64,000 nucleotides of DNA, taken from NCBI RefSeq assembly GCF_947179165.1, contig NC_077241.1:30375246-30439245 (forward strand), given 5' to 3'. A program made the translations under genes and the position numbers. Shown in pieces: positions 36,439 to 47,700 of the stretch (the stretch's first letter is position 1; each line of letters begins with the position of its first letter). Source of the DNA: Solanum dulcamara. Lineage: Eukaryota; Streptophyta; Magnoliopsida; Solanales; Solanaceae. The notes below the pieces were generated by a model. It worked only from the letters and a program-made list of their open reading frames with translations, ran no database searches and was not told the origin of the DNA.

Positions 36439-39400
36439 CTATTTAGGAATGAAATTACAAGTCTTTCTGTTGTGGCCTTCGTGGCCACAACGTCCATAAG
36501 AATTTGCGCTACTTGTTATCTTCTCACTAGCGAACTTTTTTCTCCCTTTCTTTGGTCTTCCTGGCATCCTTTTGTATATTGGCAGCAAGACAAATTCTTC
36601 CAAAATTTCCTTCGGAGCAGTTCAGTCTTTCTTATCTGACATTGGAACCATTGGTAATTCATAAGTATTTGCCAACGCCTCTGGTTTGTAGTAATCAGAA
36701 CAGTATGAGTGCAGGTCAGTAATGTTCTTGCTCTTTAACACTGCAATTGCATGTGGACATGGTATCTCGTCTAGTTGAAATCTACCACAAGTGCATATTT
36801 TTCTCTCTAGACACACAATGTATCTTATACCTAATTCGTAAACAGAATAAAGATAATCTGATGAAGCAACAACCTGCAGGAATTATATTTCAAATATATG
36901 TATCAGTACTCCTTCCTCACATACATAACTATGTATCAGAACTGATGTAAAAGGGTAATAATTATCACAGGATATACATAACAGATGAATCAACAGCCAG
37001 CAAGAAATAAATTTCACATATATGTATCAGAAAGTATGTATCAATTACAGAAATGATTTATTAGAACTAATGTATCAGTATATATTTAAAACATGTTATG
37101 TTTATATGTGTCAGTACTTATGTATCAACTACACATTTGATGTATCCGAATTGATATATCAGTATATAATGAGCACAAGCTATACCTGAATGACGAAGCA
37201 ACAAACTGATATAAATAAACTTCACATATATCTATTAGTACTTATGTATCATCTACACAACTAATGTATCTACACTGATGTATCCGTATATATTTAGAAC
37301 ATGTTATGCATAACTGATTAATCAACAGCCTGAAGGAAAATAATCTTTACATATATGTATCAGAACTTATGTATCAAATGTAGAACTTATGTATCATAAT
37401 TGATGTTTCATTATTTAATTAGCACTTGTTATACATAACTGATGAATCATCAGCCACCAAGAAATAAATTTCACATATATGTATCAGAAAGTATGTATCA
37501 ATTACAGAAATGATGTATCAGAACTTATGTATCAGTATATATTTAGAACATGTTATGTTTATATATTTCAGTACTTATGTATCAACTACACATTTGATGT
37601 ATCCGAATTGATATATCAGTGTATAATGAGCACAAGCTATACCTAAATGACGAAACAACAAACTGATATAAATAAACTTCACATATATCTATTAGTACTT
37701 ATGTATCATCTACACAACTAATGTATCTATACTGATGTATCAGTATATATTTAGAACATGTTATGCATAACTAATTAATCAACAGCCTGAAGGAAAATAA
37801 TCTTTACATATATGTATCAGAACTTATGTATCAAATGTAGAACTTATGTATCATAATTGATGTTTCATTATTTAATTAGCACATGTCATACATAACTGAT
37901 GAATCATCAGCCACCAAGAAATAAATTTCACATATATGTATCAGAAAGTATGTATCAATTACAGAAATGATGTATCAGAACTGATGTATCAGTATATATG
38001 TATCAGAAAGTATGTATCGTGTACCAGAACTGATGTATCAGTATATATGTATCAGAAAGTATATATCGTGTACCTTCATTCTCGAACACTTGATCGTGTT
38101 TGAAACTAGGATATCTTCGAATTTTCTACCCAAAGTATGTTTTGTATAAGATGCTATTTCCCTATTTTTGCAGTTCCAAGAACCAAATAACATTCTCGTT
38201 TGCTCCAAAAAGTCAATTATAGGCAGCTCTCGTGCTTCAACAAGACATCCATTGATACATTCTGCGATGTTAGAACTCATCATTCTACCTCTGTTGACAG
38301 TGGCATGAACCCTTGACCACTTTTCGTATCCTGCATTTTTTAAATATTGTGCCACCCGTTGATCGATTCTTTCAACTTTGACCATTAATTTATCGACTTT
38401 ATCTTTTCGGTATGCCTTGGCCATTGAATAGAAGATGTCACTTAATACAGCTTTGCTCCTTCTGTATTTAGTACACACATTTTTCCATATATGCCATATG
38501 CATGCAAAATGAGGAACATTGGGAAATACCATGCTTACACTCTTGATTATGCTTTCGTTCCTATATGATACAACACACATATTGTCCCTCTCACCAAATG
38601 CATTCTTGAAATTCTGAAAAAACCACGTCCATGATGCATCATTTTCCGTATCAACAATACCATACGCCAACGGCAATATGCAACCTAATAAATTAATAAT
38701 AGCGATACAATAGTTATTAGAATTCATCAGAATCACAGCAAACGTGAAAAATGAGATGACACACTGTTATTCAATAAGAAACAGTATAAGAAAGTAATAT
38801 CTGCCTCATCAAGTGTGCTAGCTGATACAAACGTCCCTTTATAAGGTCCATCAAGATGCGCACCGTCAACAACAACTACTCGTCGACAAAACTGAAACCC
38901 CCTCATCAAGGGCCTTAACGCTATGAACAAATACATGAACTCATCAGTTGATGACTTGTGCATACTTATGTACGAATTTGGATATACAGTTTTTAGAATA
39001 TGTATGTATACAGGCAGCTGTCTATATCCATCAACAGGTTTTCCCCTTGACATCTCCAAAGCATGCTCTTTTGAACGCCATGCCTGTTGATAGGTAATAT
39101 CAATTCCATACGCTGATTTAATATCCTCTCGTATATCATTAGGGGTGAGAATTCTCTTATGATTAACCAATTTAGGTGCTGTGAATGCACTAACAAAAGC
39201 CTTTGTAGCATGAACTTTGTTGAAAATCCTATTTCTCAGTGCACATGAATGTTCACTATTGAAATATCTAACTTTGAATATATCGGATTTTTTTCAACAT
39301 GAAGCTTTCATTCTCCAACAACAGCCGTCTGAAAGGCATACTAACACATAACTGCATTTGTATAAAAAAAATGACATGTATCATACCAATATTTTTTCAT

Positions 39401-40292
39401 ATATAATATCAACAAATAAAGTGACATACTGATAGGAAGTGTGTCAACGCATGTAATTGATACATGCTTCTTTGTATGTATTATGAAAAAAAAAGCATCT
39501 GCTACATAGAGTCATATGAATCTGATACATACTGACAGCATTATTATCATTTTTTAACTGAGTTACAGAAATAGAGTTTTGATGTATCATGACAGGAAAA
39601 AATAATTTTTTTTAAGAATGTATCAGATACACACATTCATATGTATCTGATACATACTGTTGGATAATATCTAACATCAAAATTTCCAAATGCAGAATAT
39701 GCGCATACCTTTTACTGTCGGATCTTTTAACCTTGAAATTAAATTCATTATTGATTTTGTATTTGGCCATTACATCAACTAGAGTTGCTTTATCCTTATA
39801 GAATTGATTCTCCTTCACTTCCGCACCATTTGTATCAGCTATGTAGTTTGTCAAATCCAATTCTGCTATATAACAATTTGTGACATTACCAGATTCTTCT
39901 AAACCAAAAATGTGGGACTCATTCGCGTTTGATTCGGCACAAACGATTGCTCCAGATGTACTGTCGAATGATTTTATCTCACATCTTTTTATATCAGAGC
40001 TTGATATGCACAGGGGATAATTTATGAAACCAGGCTCTTTCTTCTTCAACTCTATGTAAAGATTAACACCCATATCATTACGAATATATATTGGCAACGA
40101 GTTACCTTCAACTATGTATCGGATTTCAATATTTTTCTCTGATTCATCCACACTCAATTCAGCAGCGATTGCTGCTTTTAGATTTGAGTAAGATACATTG
40201 TCACCGACAACGATTCCATCACTTTTGTATTGTTCATAAGTAATATCGGATTGCCAAACTCCAGAATGTCTCAGTAGTATCGGGATATTCAT
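36439..40292 (-). pseudogene. Mutator-like (MULE) transposase, 4 exons
   Basis: Exons on the minus strand: 40292-39709 (N-terminal domain, start MNIPILLRHSGVW), 39351-38801 (CxWR-type zinc region and start of the MULE domain), 38684-38074 (rest of MULE domain), 36873-36439 (SWIM zinc finger CTCGRF..IPCPHA and a C-terminal knuckle). The first catalytic Asp is seen in VVVVDGAHLDG. The second is replaced by Tyr (VVSYRNESI, codon 38565-38563). Other lesions: TGA at 39296, donor GT read as AT at 38800, TGA at 36624 and a knuckle Cys read as Tyr (YGRCGHEGHNRKTC). MULE transposases cut and paste DNA via a DDE active site; this one cannot be active. It lies tail to tail with the Ulp1-like gene. Confidence 0.85.
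36975..38060 (+). repeat. 457-bp tandem repeat in the last transposase intron
   Basis: The sequence TCACATATATGTATCAGAAAG recurs at 37014, 37471 and 37928, exactly 457 bp apart, with near-identical intervening sequence: two full units and a partial third. Every unit is itself rich in ATGTATCA half sites. It lies in the intron between the transposase exons 36873-36439 and 38684-38074. The end (37990-38060) has a further short ATATGTATCAGAAAGTAT duplication. Confidence 0.9.
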
Positions 40293-41166
40293 ATCGATTA
40301 ATTGATGAAACGCGAAGTTTGCTTTGAATTGATGCTCTGTTGTTTTCCTTAGAGTCGATGCTCTGACTTTTGGCTTCAAAATTCATGTACATAACTGTCG
40401 CCTTCTTTAACCAATTAATCTCATTAATTAGATCAGTAATTGATATAAAGAGCCAATCATACCTTATCTCAATCTTCTATCCATAAATAGTTGATGTGCA
40501 TTAACTATTCTATAGCTAAAGTTATGTATCAGATACATAACTTATGTATCAGCAAAAGTGAAAAAATAATTAAAATCAACTTCAGTATGAATTGATGCTC
40601 TGTTTTTTCCATTCGAGACGACGCTCTATTTTTTGGCTTGAATCTTCATGGACATAACAATTGCTTTTTTTAACAATTGATGTATCAGATACATAACTTA
40701 TGTATCACCAAAACTGGAAAAAAATTGAAATCGAAGTTGGTTTGAATTTATGCTCTGTTTTTTGGCTTGAATCTTCAAGTACACAACCGTTATTTTTTTA
40801 ACTAAATTAATCTCATTAATTAGATCAGTAATTGATTTAAAGAACCAATCATCCCTTATATTAAGTACTATCCATAAATAGATGATCTTCATTAATTACT
40901 CATTAGATAATTGATGTATCAGATACATCACTAATGTATTAGAAAAGTTGAAAAAAAGGAAATATCGGGTAATTTTGATACAATGAGGGATGTATAGTAA
41001 TTAGACTTTTCCATTATGGGATTTAGGTAAAGTTTACATTTTTTAATTAACCAAATAGATTGGGCCATGCCCATTTATTAGAAAGAGAAAATTTAATAAA
41101 TGAAGTATTTATGAGTCAATACTACTAATCCTAACGTGACCTTCTAGTTTTCAATATATAACATTA

Positions 41167-41789
41167 GGGGTGTACATGGACCGGGTTGGTTCGGATTTTT
41201 TACAAACCAAACCAAACCATTTATGTCGGGTTATTAAATTTATAAACCAAACCAAATCAATAAATGTCGGGTTTTTCGATATCAATTTTTCTCGGGGTTT
41301 TCGGGTTTTTTCGAGTTTCTCAGATTTTTCATAGTATCTAATAAAAAGAACAGAGCAGTGCTTCTTAAAAAGAGTTCTAGTACCAAATATCAACATATAA
41401 GATGGAGGCATAACATTGTTTGAAGTTTTAACTTTATAATATAACTTTATAAGATGGTTTTTTTTGTATATTATTTAGATGGGCTTCTCAAGTCCAAATC
41501 TAAATGTAAGAAAGAAAATAAAAATTATGAAAATATTTTAAAAAATATTTATAAATTATATTTTAATAAATATTTTTATGTATAACATAATTTTAAAATA
41601 GTATATCTATGATCGGGTCGGTTTGAGTTTGGTTTGACTTTTTTTAGTTAAAACCAAACCAACCCTATAATGATCGGGTTTTTTTCCAAACACCAAACCA
41701 AATCAAACCAAACCACTAGTCGGTTTTTTTTTCCGGTTTGATTCGATTTGTCGGTTTGGTGCGGTTTATCGGTTTTCCCTGTACAGCCC
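41167..41789. mobile_element. 623-bp element with short TIRs and a 13-bp target duplication
   Basis: The termini are GGGGTGTACATGGACCG and, reverse-complemented from the right, GGGCTGTACAGGGAAAACCG, about 11-14 bp of inverted similarity. Both subterminal regions are stacked with AAACCAAACC/GGTTTGG motifs (41200-41300 and 41620-41770). The flanking sequences TATATAACATTA are identical at 41155-41166 and 41790-41801. With a shared following G the duplication is 12-13 bp. No coding capacity is credible; the 86-codon minus frame is a by-product of the repeats. The class is uncertain: the ends look MITE-like but the duplication is longer than expected for hAT (8) or MULE (9). Confidence 0.7.
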
Positions 41790-41801
41790 TATATAACATT
41801 A

Positions 41802-43950
41802 GATTTCTAACAATATCTAACAAATAATAAATCAATATCTAAATAATACGGAAAATGAATCAAAAATAGAAAAAGGAAAATGAATTTAAATAGTTCTTAA
41901 TCAATTAAGTAACATTATCTTTTCCGTAAATATGTCAATCCTATGATTTTCTCTTAATTAATTGGTCATTATATTGGTTGTTGTCAATCTCTTAATTAAT
42001 AGTATAAATCTCCTTTTTTATTCTTCCTTCATCCTTTTATTTGTCATTTAAAAAAAAAAATCAATAGGTAGTTGGAATTCTACAGAAAAAAATACTACTT
42101 AAAAATTGATGTATTTTTTAGTTTTTTTTATTTGAAAAATATTTTTTTAAAAAAAATAAGTATTTTTATTTCTGAAATCTGTGTGTTTTTGAAATATGTA
42201 TTTTCTTGTAATCTTTTTTTAGATGAATAATTTTTTTTTGTATGAATATACATAAAATTGACAACGGATTTCAATTTGAAAATACTGCATAATTTACGAT
42301 TAACATCTTATATATACAAATTTTATAAATTAAAAATCTTTGAAAAATCGTTAAAATAAATCAAGTTTATTAGTTTGTATATAATTTTTATATTGAATCA
42401 AATGAGTATATCTTGTTAAGTATTAATTCACGTGATATATTAAAAAAAGGTGTTATTTACGATATGTAATAAGTATATAATCTATTTTTTTAGGATTAAC
42501 TTTAACTAATACTATTGAAACCAAATTATTTATCTACATTAAGTTAACAATTTTTTTATAACAAATTTACTTCAATTTAAATGACAGATCATTAAAATAT
42601 TTGAAATGTGTAAATAAAGTGATTATTTAGTGTATGAAAAGGGTGTATAACTTGATTGCATCAATTTTTAGTGAACATGTTTAAAAATTGAACTTGAAAT
42701 ACCTTATTAAAATAGAAAATCTACAAACCTTTTACATAATTCATCAATAATTAACTAAATGGAAGAAACAAATTAACTTTATATGAACTTACTAATGGAT
42801 ATCAATTTTTATACAATTTCGAAACACTTATTAAAAGTGATAATTCACATATTTATTGGAACACTAAATTTCATATCTATTTCATACACAGTAAAATGCT
42901 TATACTTATTACTGGATATCAATTTTTATACACTTTTTAAACACTAATAAAAAATATAATGGTCCGCAAATTTATCGGGACATCAAATATCATACATATT
43001 TCACACAGTAAAATTCTTCTACATACCAAATTAAATTTACTAATTAATATCAATTTTTATACACTTTTAAACACCAATATTATTGCAAATTGATATATAG
43101 AATTTACTAAAGATTTTGTACACAAAAATTATAACTGCATAACTAATGTGGATATAAAAATATAAAATGTATATCATACTCATTTCAATATATTTTGTGT
43201 GTATAATCTGTATTCAATTAGTATAAAAATAAAATTATAATGTGTAACTAATATGAATATATTAATGCAAATTTCATATCAAATTCATACAATATTTTTT
43301 GTGTATATAATTGGTATGTAAATGGATAAGCTGATTAAATAGTACAAGTTGATTACTCAAATTATATAGATTATATCAAAAGATTATAATTTTGAATTTC
43401 ATAAATCATGATCAAAGGTACGAAACATGTTTAATAGTGCATAGTACTACTAATAAAACAAAGTATATATAGTTTAATATCAAAAACTAAATTAAAAATA
43501 TCCAACATCTTAAAAAAAAAAGATATTCCTCTATCTCGCAGGTGTTTTTCTGGGTCTCTCCCTCTAATTGAAGAAGTGGAATTTTTCTTTACTATTGCTT
43601 TTCACATGTTGTTCACGTATTTAAGAGTAAATATTACTACTCACCTATGCTCATTGAAAGAGAAGCATAGCATTATGTCACCTATGCTCATTGAAAGCAA
43701 ACAAAATATTTCTTAAGTTTCATTTTTATTATATTGGAGTTGGATAAGCACTTTAAACTAAATAATACAATTAGTCTTATATAACCATTATTGCTTGTGC
43801 TTAAATATGCATCTCTTATCTTGACATCCCGTGAATCAATATTTCTGCAAAACACAAGTTATCTATTTTTTTCCTTCAATTCTTGACACTAGACAGTTGT
43901 ATTGGTGATAAATATATTGGGGGTGAAGACTCTTTGACCTAAATGGGGAT
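41802..43950. other. AT-rich intergenic DNA with degenerate tandem repeats
   Basis: No gene is seen. Between 42780 and 43080 a unit of about 117-131 bp containing ATATCAATTTTTATACA recurs at 42799, 42916 and 43047, with shared TTCATACACAGTAAAAT-like stretches. A 19-bp direct repeat CACCTATGCTCATTGAAAG lies at 43641 and 43679. The rest is low-complexity A/T. Confidence 0.55.
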
Positions 43951-44354
43951 GATATAAAAAGTCTTTTAAAAATCCAACATTAAGTGTGTTACAACAAGGA
44001 ATAGAAAAAAAAACTCATGATGAATGTTGAGGAAAAAACTTATTTTTACACTGAAGCTCAGGTTGACCCTTGGCCAATGACCGAAGAACCTTTAAACCAC
44101 TAGAGAACATGGTTCCAAATCCGGTTCGCTCATACTGAACAATAGTGTTCTGGAAGGTTCTAGGTAGCCAGACAATTAACTTCCAAACAACGGCCAAACT
44201 CCGAGTTATACATTGTCCCATCTTATCACGTTCAACAACCACAATTTACCCCCTAAACATGCGAGAGAGGTGCACAAAGTTGGTTAGGATTTAGACTATC
44301 CTATAAATATATCCCTCTTTCCACCATTGTAACACATCTAAATACACATTGATC
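43951..44354. other. Possible LTR fragment upstream of the copia element
   Basis: This stretch has a composition unlike its neighbours. A TATA-like TATAAATATATCCCTC block (44302-44317) is followed by a pyrimidine-rich run, as in LTR U3/R boundaries. A 75-codon minus frame across 44015-44242 has no recognised domain. I could not find its ends or a partner LTR. Confidence 0.3.
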
Positions 44355-44359
44355 CATTG

Positions 44360-44661
44360 TGAAAAATCTAGAGACGACAAATGTTATTTTGGAAAAGAAA
44401 ATCTTGATTCCTTTCTTCATTTAAAATATCTATGTATCCCATCATATATACATGCTACAATTAGAGCTTATTAGTAATTTGCCTCTGACTAATTACAAAT
44501 GTACAAGAGCTTATTAGCAACCACCTCTAATTAATTACAGTTGTACAAAATAAACGGTGGATATTAACTATAAAATAAAGGCTAAGATCAGCACATGTGT
44601 CCTGAATCCACAATAGCAACCTTAGTCGCCTGAGAATATCTGTGATGCTTCTTTAGTTCCA
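44360..44661 (-). mobile_element. Copia 3' LTR
   Basis: The minus-strand start TGGAACTAAAGAAGC at 44661 abuts the polypurine tract, and it ends TCTAGATTTTTCA at 44360. It matches the 5' LTR over both ends. A partial duplication (GAGCTTATTAG appears twice, near 44465 and 44508) and about 100 bp of extra sequence account for its greater length. Confidence 0.8.
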
Positions 44662-44683
44662 AAACCCCCCCTCCCCCCCAAGT
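44662..44683 (-). promoter_or_regulatory. Copia polypurine tract
   Basis: The minus strand reads a run of eight G, then A, then seven G before the LTR start. This G-rich purine run is the expected plus-strand primer. Confidence 0.75.
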
Positions 44684-44793
44684 TGGAGGGGGAAGAATGA
44701 ACACCTAACTTTTCCAAGAGAGAATGATGGAGAGGCCCAAAAAGGAGAGAGTGAGTAGGAAAAAGAGAAAGAGAAATGAACTGAAACTGTTGC

Positions 44794-47700
44794 CTAACAA
44801 AATTGATAGTCAAGATCAAAATGTTTGGTTCGCTCATGGAAGACGGGGTTTTTGGTGATGTAGATAGCGGCATGACTATCCAACAGAAGAGGAATGATTA
44901 AGATAAGAGGGACAAAGCGGTCATCAAAAAGACAATCCAACCAAGTAAGCTCAGAGACAATAGGACGTACAGAATGGTACTCAGCTTCAGCAGAAGACAA
45001 AGAAACTGATGGTTGCTTTTTGGATTTCCAAGAAATGGGCACCCACCAAAGCTAATAAAAAACTACTAATGGAGCGATGAGAACCCGGGCAAGAACCCAA
45101 TCAAAATCATAGAAAGAAATAAGGTCAAAGGATGGAGAGGAAGATATAAAAAGGCTCAAGGTAGGATCCCGGAGAAGATAATGAAGACAGTGTTTAGCAA
45201 TAGGAAATAAGGAAGGCGATGATCCTGAATGAATTGAGAGAGATGTTGTACAGCAAAAGAAAGATTTGGGCGTGTATAAGTCAAAAAATTCAATTTACCA
45301 AGAAGACGATGATAAAGAGAAGGGTCAGGAAGAGGTGGACCAAGTCCAGCATACAACTTGTAAAAGGGATTAAGAGGTAAAGTGGAAGAAGTGAGATAAA
45401 GGCACTCAAATTCTGAAAGGAGCTCTAGAGTAAACTTACGTTGGCTCAGAATCAACCATCAAGCTCCTGAATCACCTCTATGCCCCAAAAAGGGAGAAGT
45501 CACCTAAATATTTAATACGAAATTCAGCATCCAAGAAAGATTTTAAGTCGTGCAACTTCTTGTCATTATTACATATTTAAAGAATGTTGTCAACATACAT
45601 AACCACTAGGGAAGCATAGACCACATATCTTGTAAAAATAAAAATAATTATTTAAAGAGAGTGAAACCCGTGAAGTTCAAAGCAGCAGTCAAGCGGCCAT
45701 ACCACTGCTTCGACGCTTGATGAAGACCATAGTGGTCATCTTAACAACCGGGGAAAATATTTCAATAAAGTCAATACCCTCTCTTTGTGTATCCCCTCAA
45801 ATCATCAAACAACCTTTAAGCCTCTCAACACTATCATCAAATTTGAGTTTTACCTTATACACCCATTTAGAAGGAAGAGCTTTCTTCCCAAGGGGCAACA
45901 ACACCAACTCTGAAGTCTCATTGGTCAACAAAGCGTCTAATTCTTTAGCCATAAGCCACTTAACAACCGAGGTGCATAGAAACTCGAGAATAGGATGTAG
46001 GTTCTTAAATATAGGAGATAGAGTTTACTAAATGTTGATTAAATGAGGACAAGAAAGAGAAAGAGAAGACTTTAGGAGAGATAGGAGATAATAAAAACAA
46101 GAACTAGAAACATCAGTGAGATGTACAACCCCTCATATGAAATCCGAGAAATAAGAAGGAGCCCTATGCTGCCTCAATGTCCTGCGCGGACATGTTTCAA
46201 CAGAAGGAGGTTGTGTGGGGGAAATAGAATCAATAGTAATGAGATCAAAATTAGGCGCAGACTGAGGAGAGGCAACACCATACCTAAGAGTGGAGGGAGT
46301 AGAGTCAGTAAAAGGATCAAATAGTAAAGGAGTAGGAGGAGAGAACAAGGGAGGAGAAACATGAAGAGTAGATGAGAAGGGGAAAAAAGACTCATGAAAG
46401 ACAACATTTCCAAAAATTAAAAGACTGTCGAGTTTGCAAATTGAGCAGGTTATAATCCTTAGTTCCAAAAGGGTAGCCAAGAAAAACACAGGTTACAGTT
46501 CAAGGGTCAAGTTTTCCTCTATGTTGGGACAAAGTGGAGGAAAAAAAGGCAACCAAAACATTTAAAAAAGTTGTAAATCAGAGAGCTTTCTAAAAAGAAT
46601 TTCATATGGAGATTTGTAATGAAACAGTTTGGTAGGATATCTATTTAAGAGGTAATAGGAACTTTGGAGTGAAAAAGTACGGCCTACAAGTTTCAAGAAA
46701 TTATTTGTATATTCGTTCAACTACACAGGAACTTTGGAGTGAAAAAGTAGAGCCTACAAGTTTCAAGAAAGTATTTGTATATTCGTTCAACTACACCATT
46801 TTGTTGATGTGTAGTCACACATCTAGTTTGGTGAGTGACCCCTTTTGAAGTATAATAGGCGGTGGCAGCAGTGCTACAACCTAATTCTAGGGCATTGTCA
46901 GATCGACCTACTTTTACGGCCACATCAAATTATTTTTCAACCATAGAGATAACATATTTAAGCATAGTGAAAGCATTACCTTTGTTTCTCAAGAGATCGG
47001 TCCAAGTACCCCTGCTAAAGTCAACAACAATAGTGTAAAAATACTTGAAACCATCATGAGTGACTATTTGTAAGGACCCCAAGTATAAACATGAATTAGT
47101 TCAAAAATTTTAGTAGAAGTAGTGCTAGTAGGAAATGGTAATTTGTGTTGCCTTGCCATTGGACAAATAGAACAGAGGACAGAAGTGGGATGTAATGCTT
47201 CACTAGGTAAAACTGAAATGCGCTTCATACTAAAAGGGTGCATATGCCCAAGTCCTTTATGCCAAAGATTGTGAAAAGAACTAACAATACTAGACAAAAA
47301 AGTAGTAATAGATTGATTAAGAGGTCTATGCACTGAAGTAGTACTAGACTGATTACAAATGTTCATAGAAGCAGATGCGACTTTATTATTCATAGGAGTT
47401 GATGAGACACTATTATTTTGTGAAGGTGCAGCAGCAGGGTGGAAAGATTGAAGAAGATATAGTCCATTCTTCACCCTACCAAGAGCCAGAGGCCTCTTCA
47501 AGGAAAGGCCCTGCAAGACACAAGAATAAGCAGAGAAGGTAAGTGTACTACACTGCAAGTACATCTTTTATACAGAGAGCAAGTTAAATTTGAAACTAGG
47601 GACAAAAAGAACTTTGTTTAAAGTCGATTCTAGATGGATAGTCACATATCTTGCATGTGTGACTTGGATCCTATATGAATAAGGTAGGTTGACATAGATA

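Larger units (their letters stand above)
30330..40930. repeat. Dispersed inverted motif ATGTATC-N-GATACAT across the MULE block
   Basis: The 7+1+7 inverted repeat is exact at 30361, 30486, 30610, 30734, 30858, 33811, 34678, 39641, 40524, 40680 and 40914. Half sites (GATACAT or ATGTATC) occur dozens more times in introns, in the spacer between the two genes and inside the 457-bp array. It also appears in exons (as SDT/DTS codons near 32590, 33368 and 33790) and next to splice donors at 33381 and 33808. It is not seen at comparable density outside the block. Confidence 0.85.
29650..41050. mobile_element. Degenerate MULE carrying a Ulp1-like gene (extent approximate)
   Basis: The block is defined by two converging genes: a DUF1985-Ulp1 gene (30042-35661, plus) and a Mutator-like transposase (36439-40292, minus). 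It is also defined by a short inverted motif confined to 30330-40930. MULEs that carry ULP-like peptidase genes are known in plants (for example the Kaonashi group in Arabidopsis, and melon elements), many without clear TIRs. Weak inverted similarity exists between about 29670-29740 and 40990-41045 (pyrimidine-rich, CTATATTTAC versus CTAATTACTA), but I could not fix termini or a 9-bp target duplication. All genes are broken. Confidence 0.65.

Noticed and set aside
30330..41000. CRISPR-like array or telomere-like repeat explanation for the ATGTATC motif
   Set aside because: Spacing is irregular outside the two tandem arrays, there are no unique spacers, the context is a plant MULE, and the motif is not a TTTAGGG-type telomere repeat.
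29650..41050. Clear TIRs and 9-bp duplication for the MULE
   Set aside because: Only weak AT- and pyrimidine-rich inverted similarity was found by eye, so exact ends were not claimed.
44015..44242. 75-codon minus frame that reads smoothly
   Set aside because: No recognisable domain, no start or splice context. It is better explained as part of an LTR-like fragment, and that is itself uncertain.
46133..46489. Two overlapping minus frames of 118 and 79 codons over 46133-46489
   Set aside because: They are different frames of the same copia region between integrase and RT. The 79-codon Leu-rich one is a shadow and neither is a separate gene.
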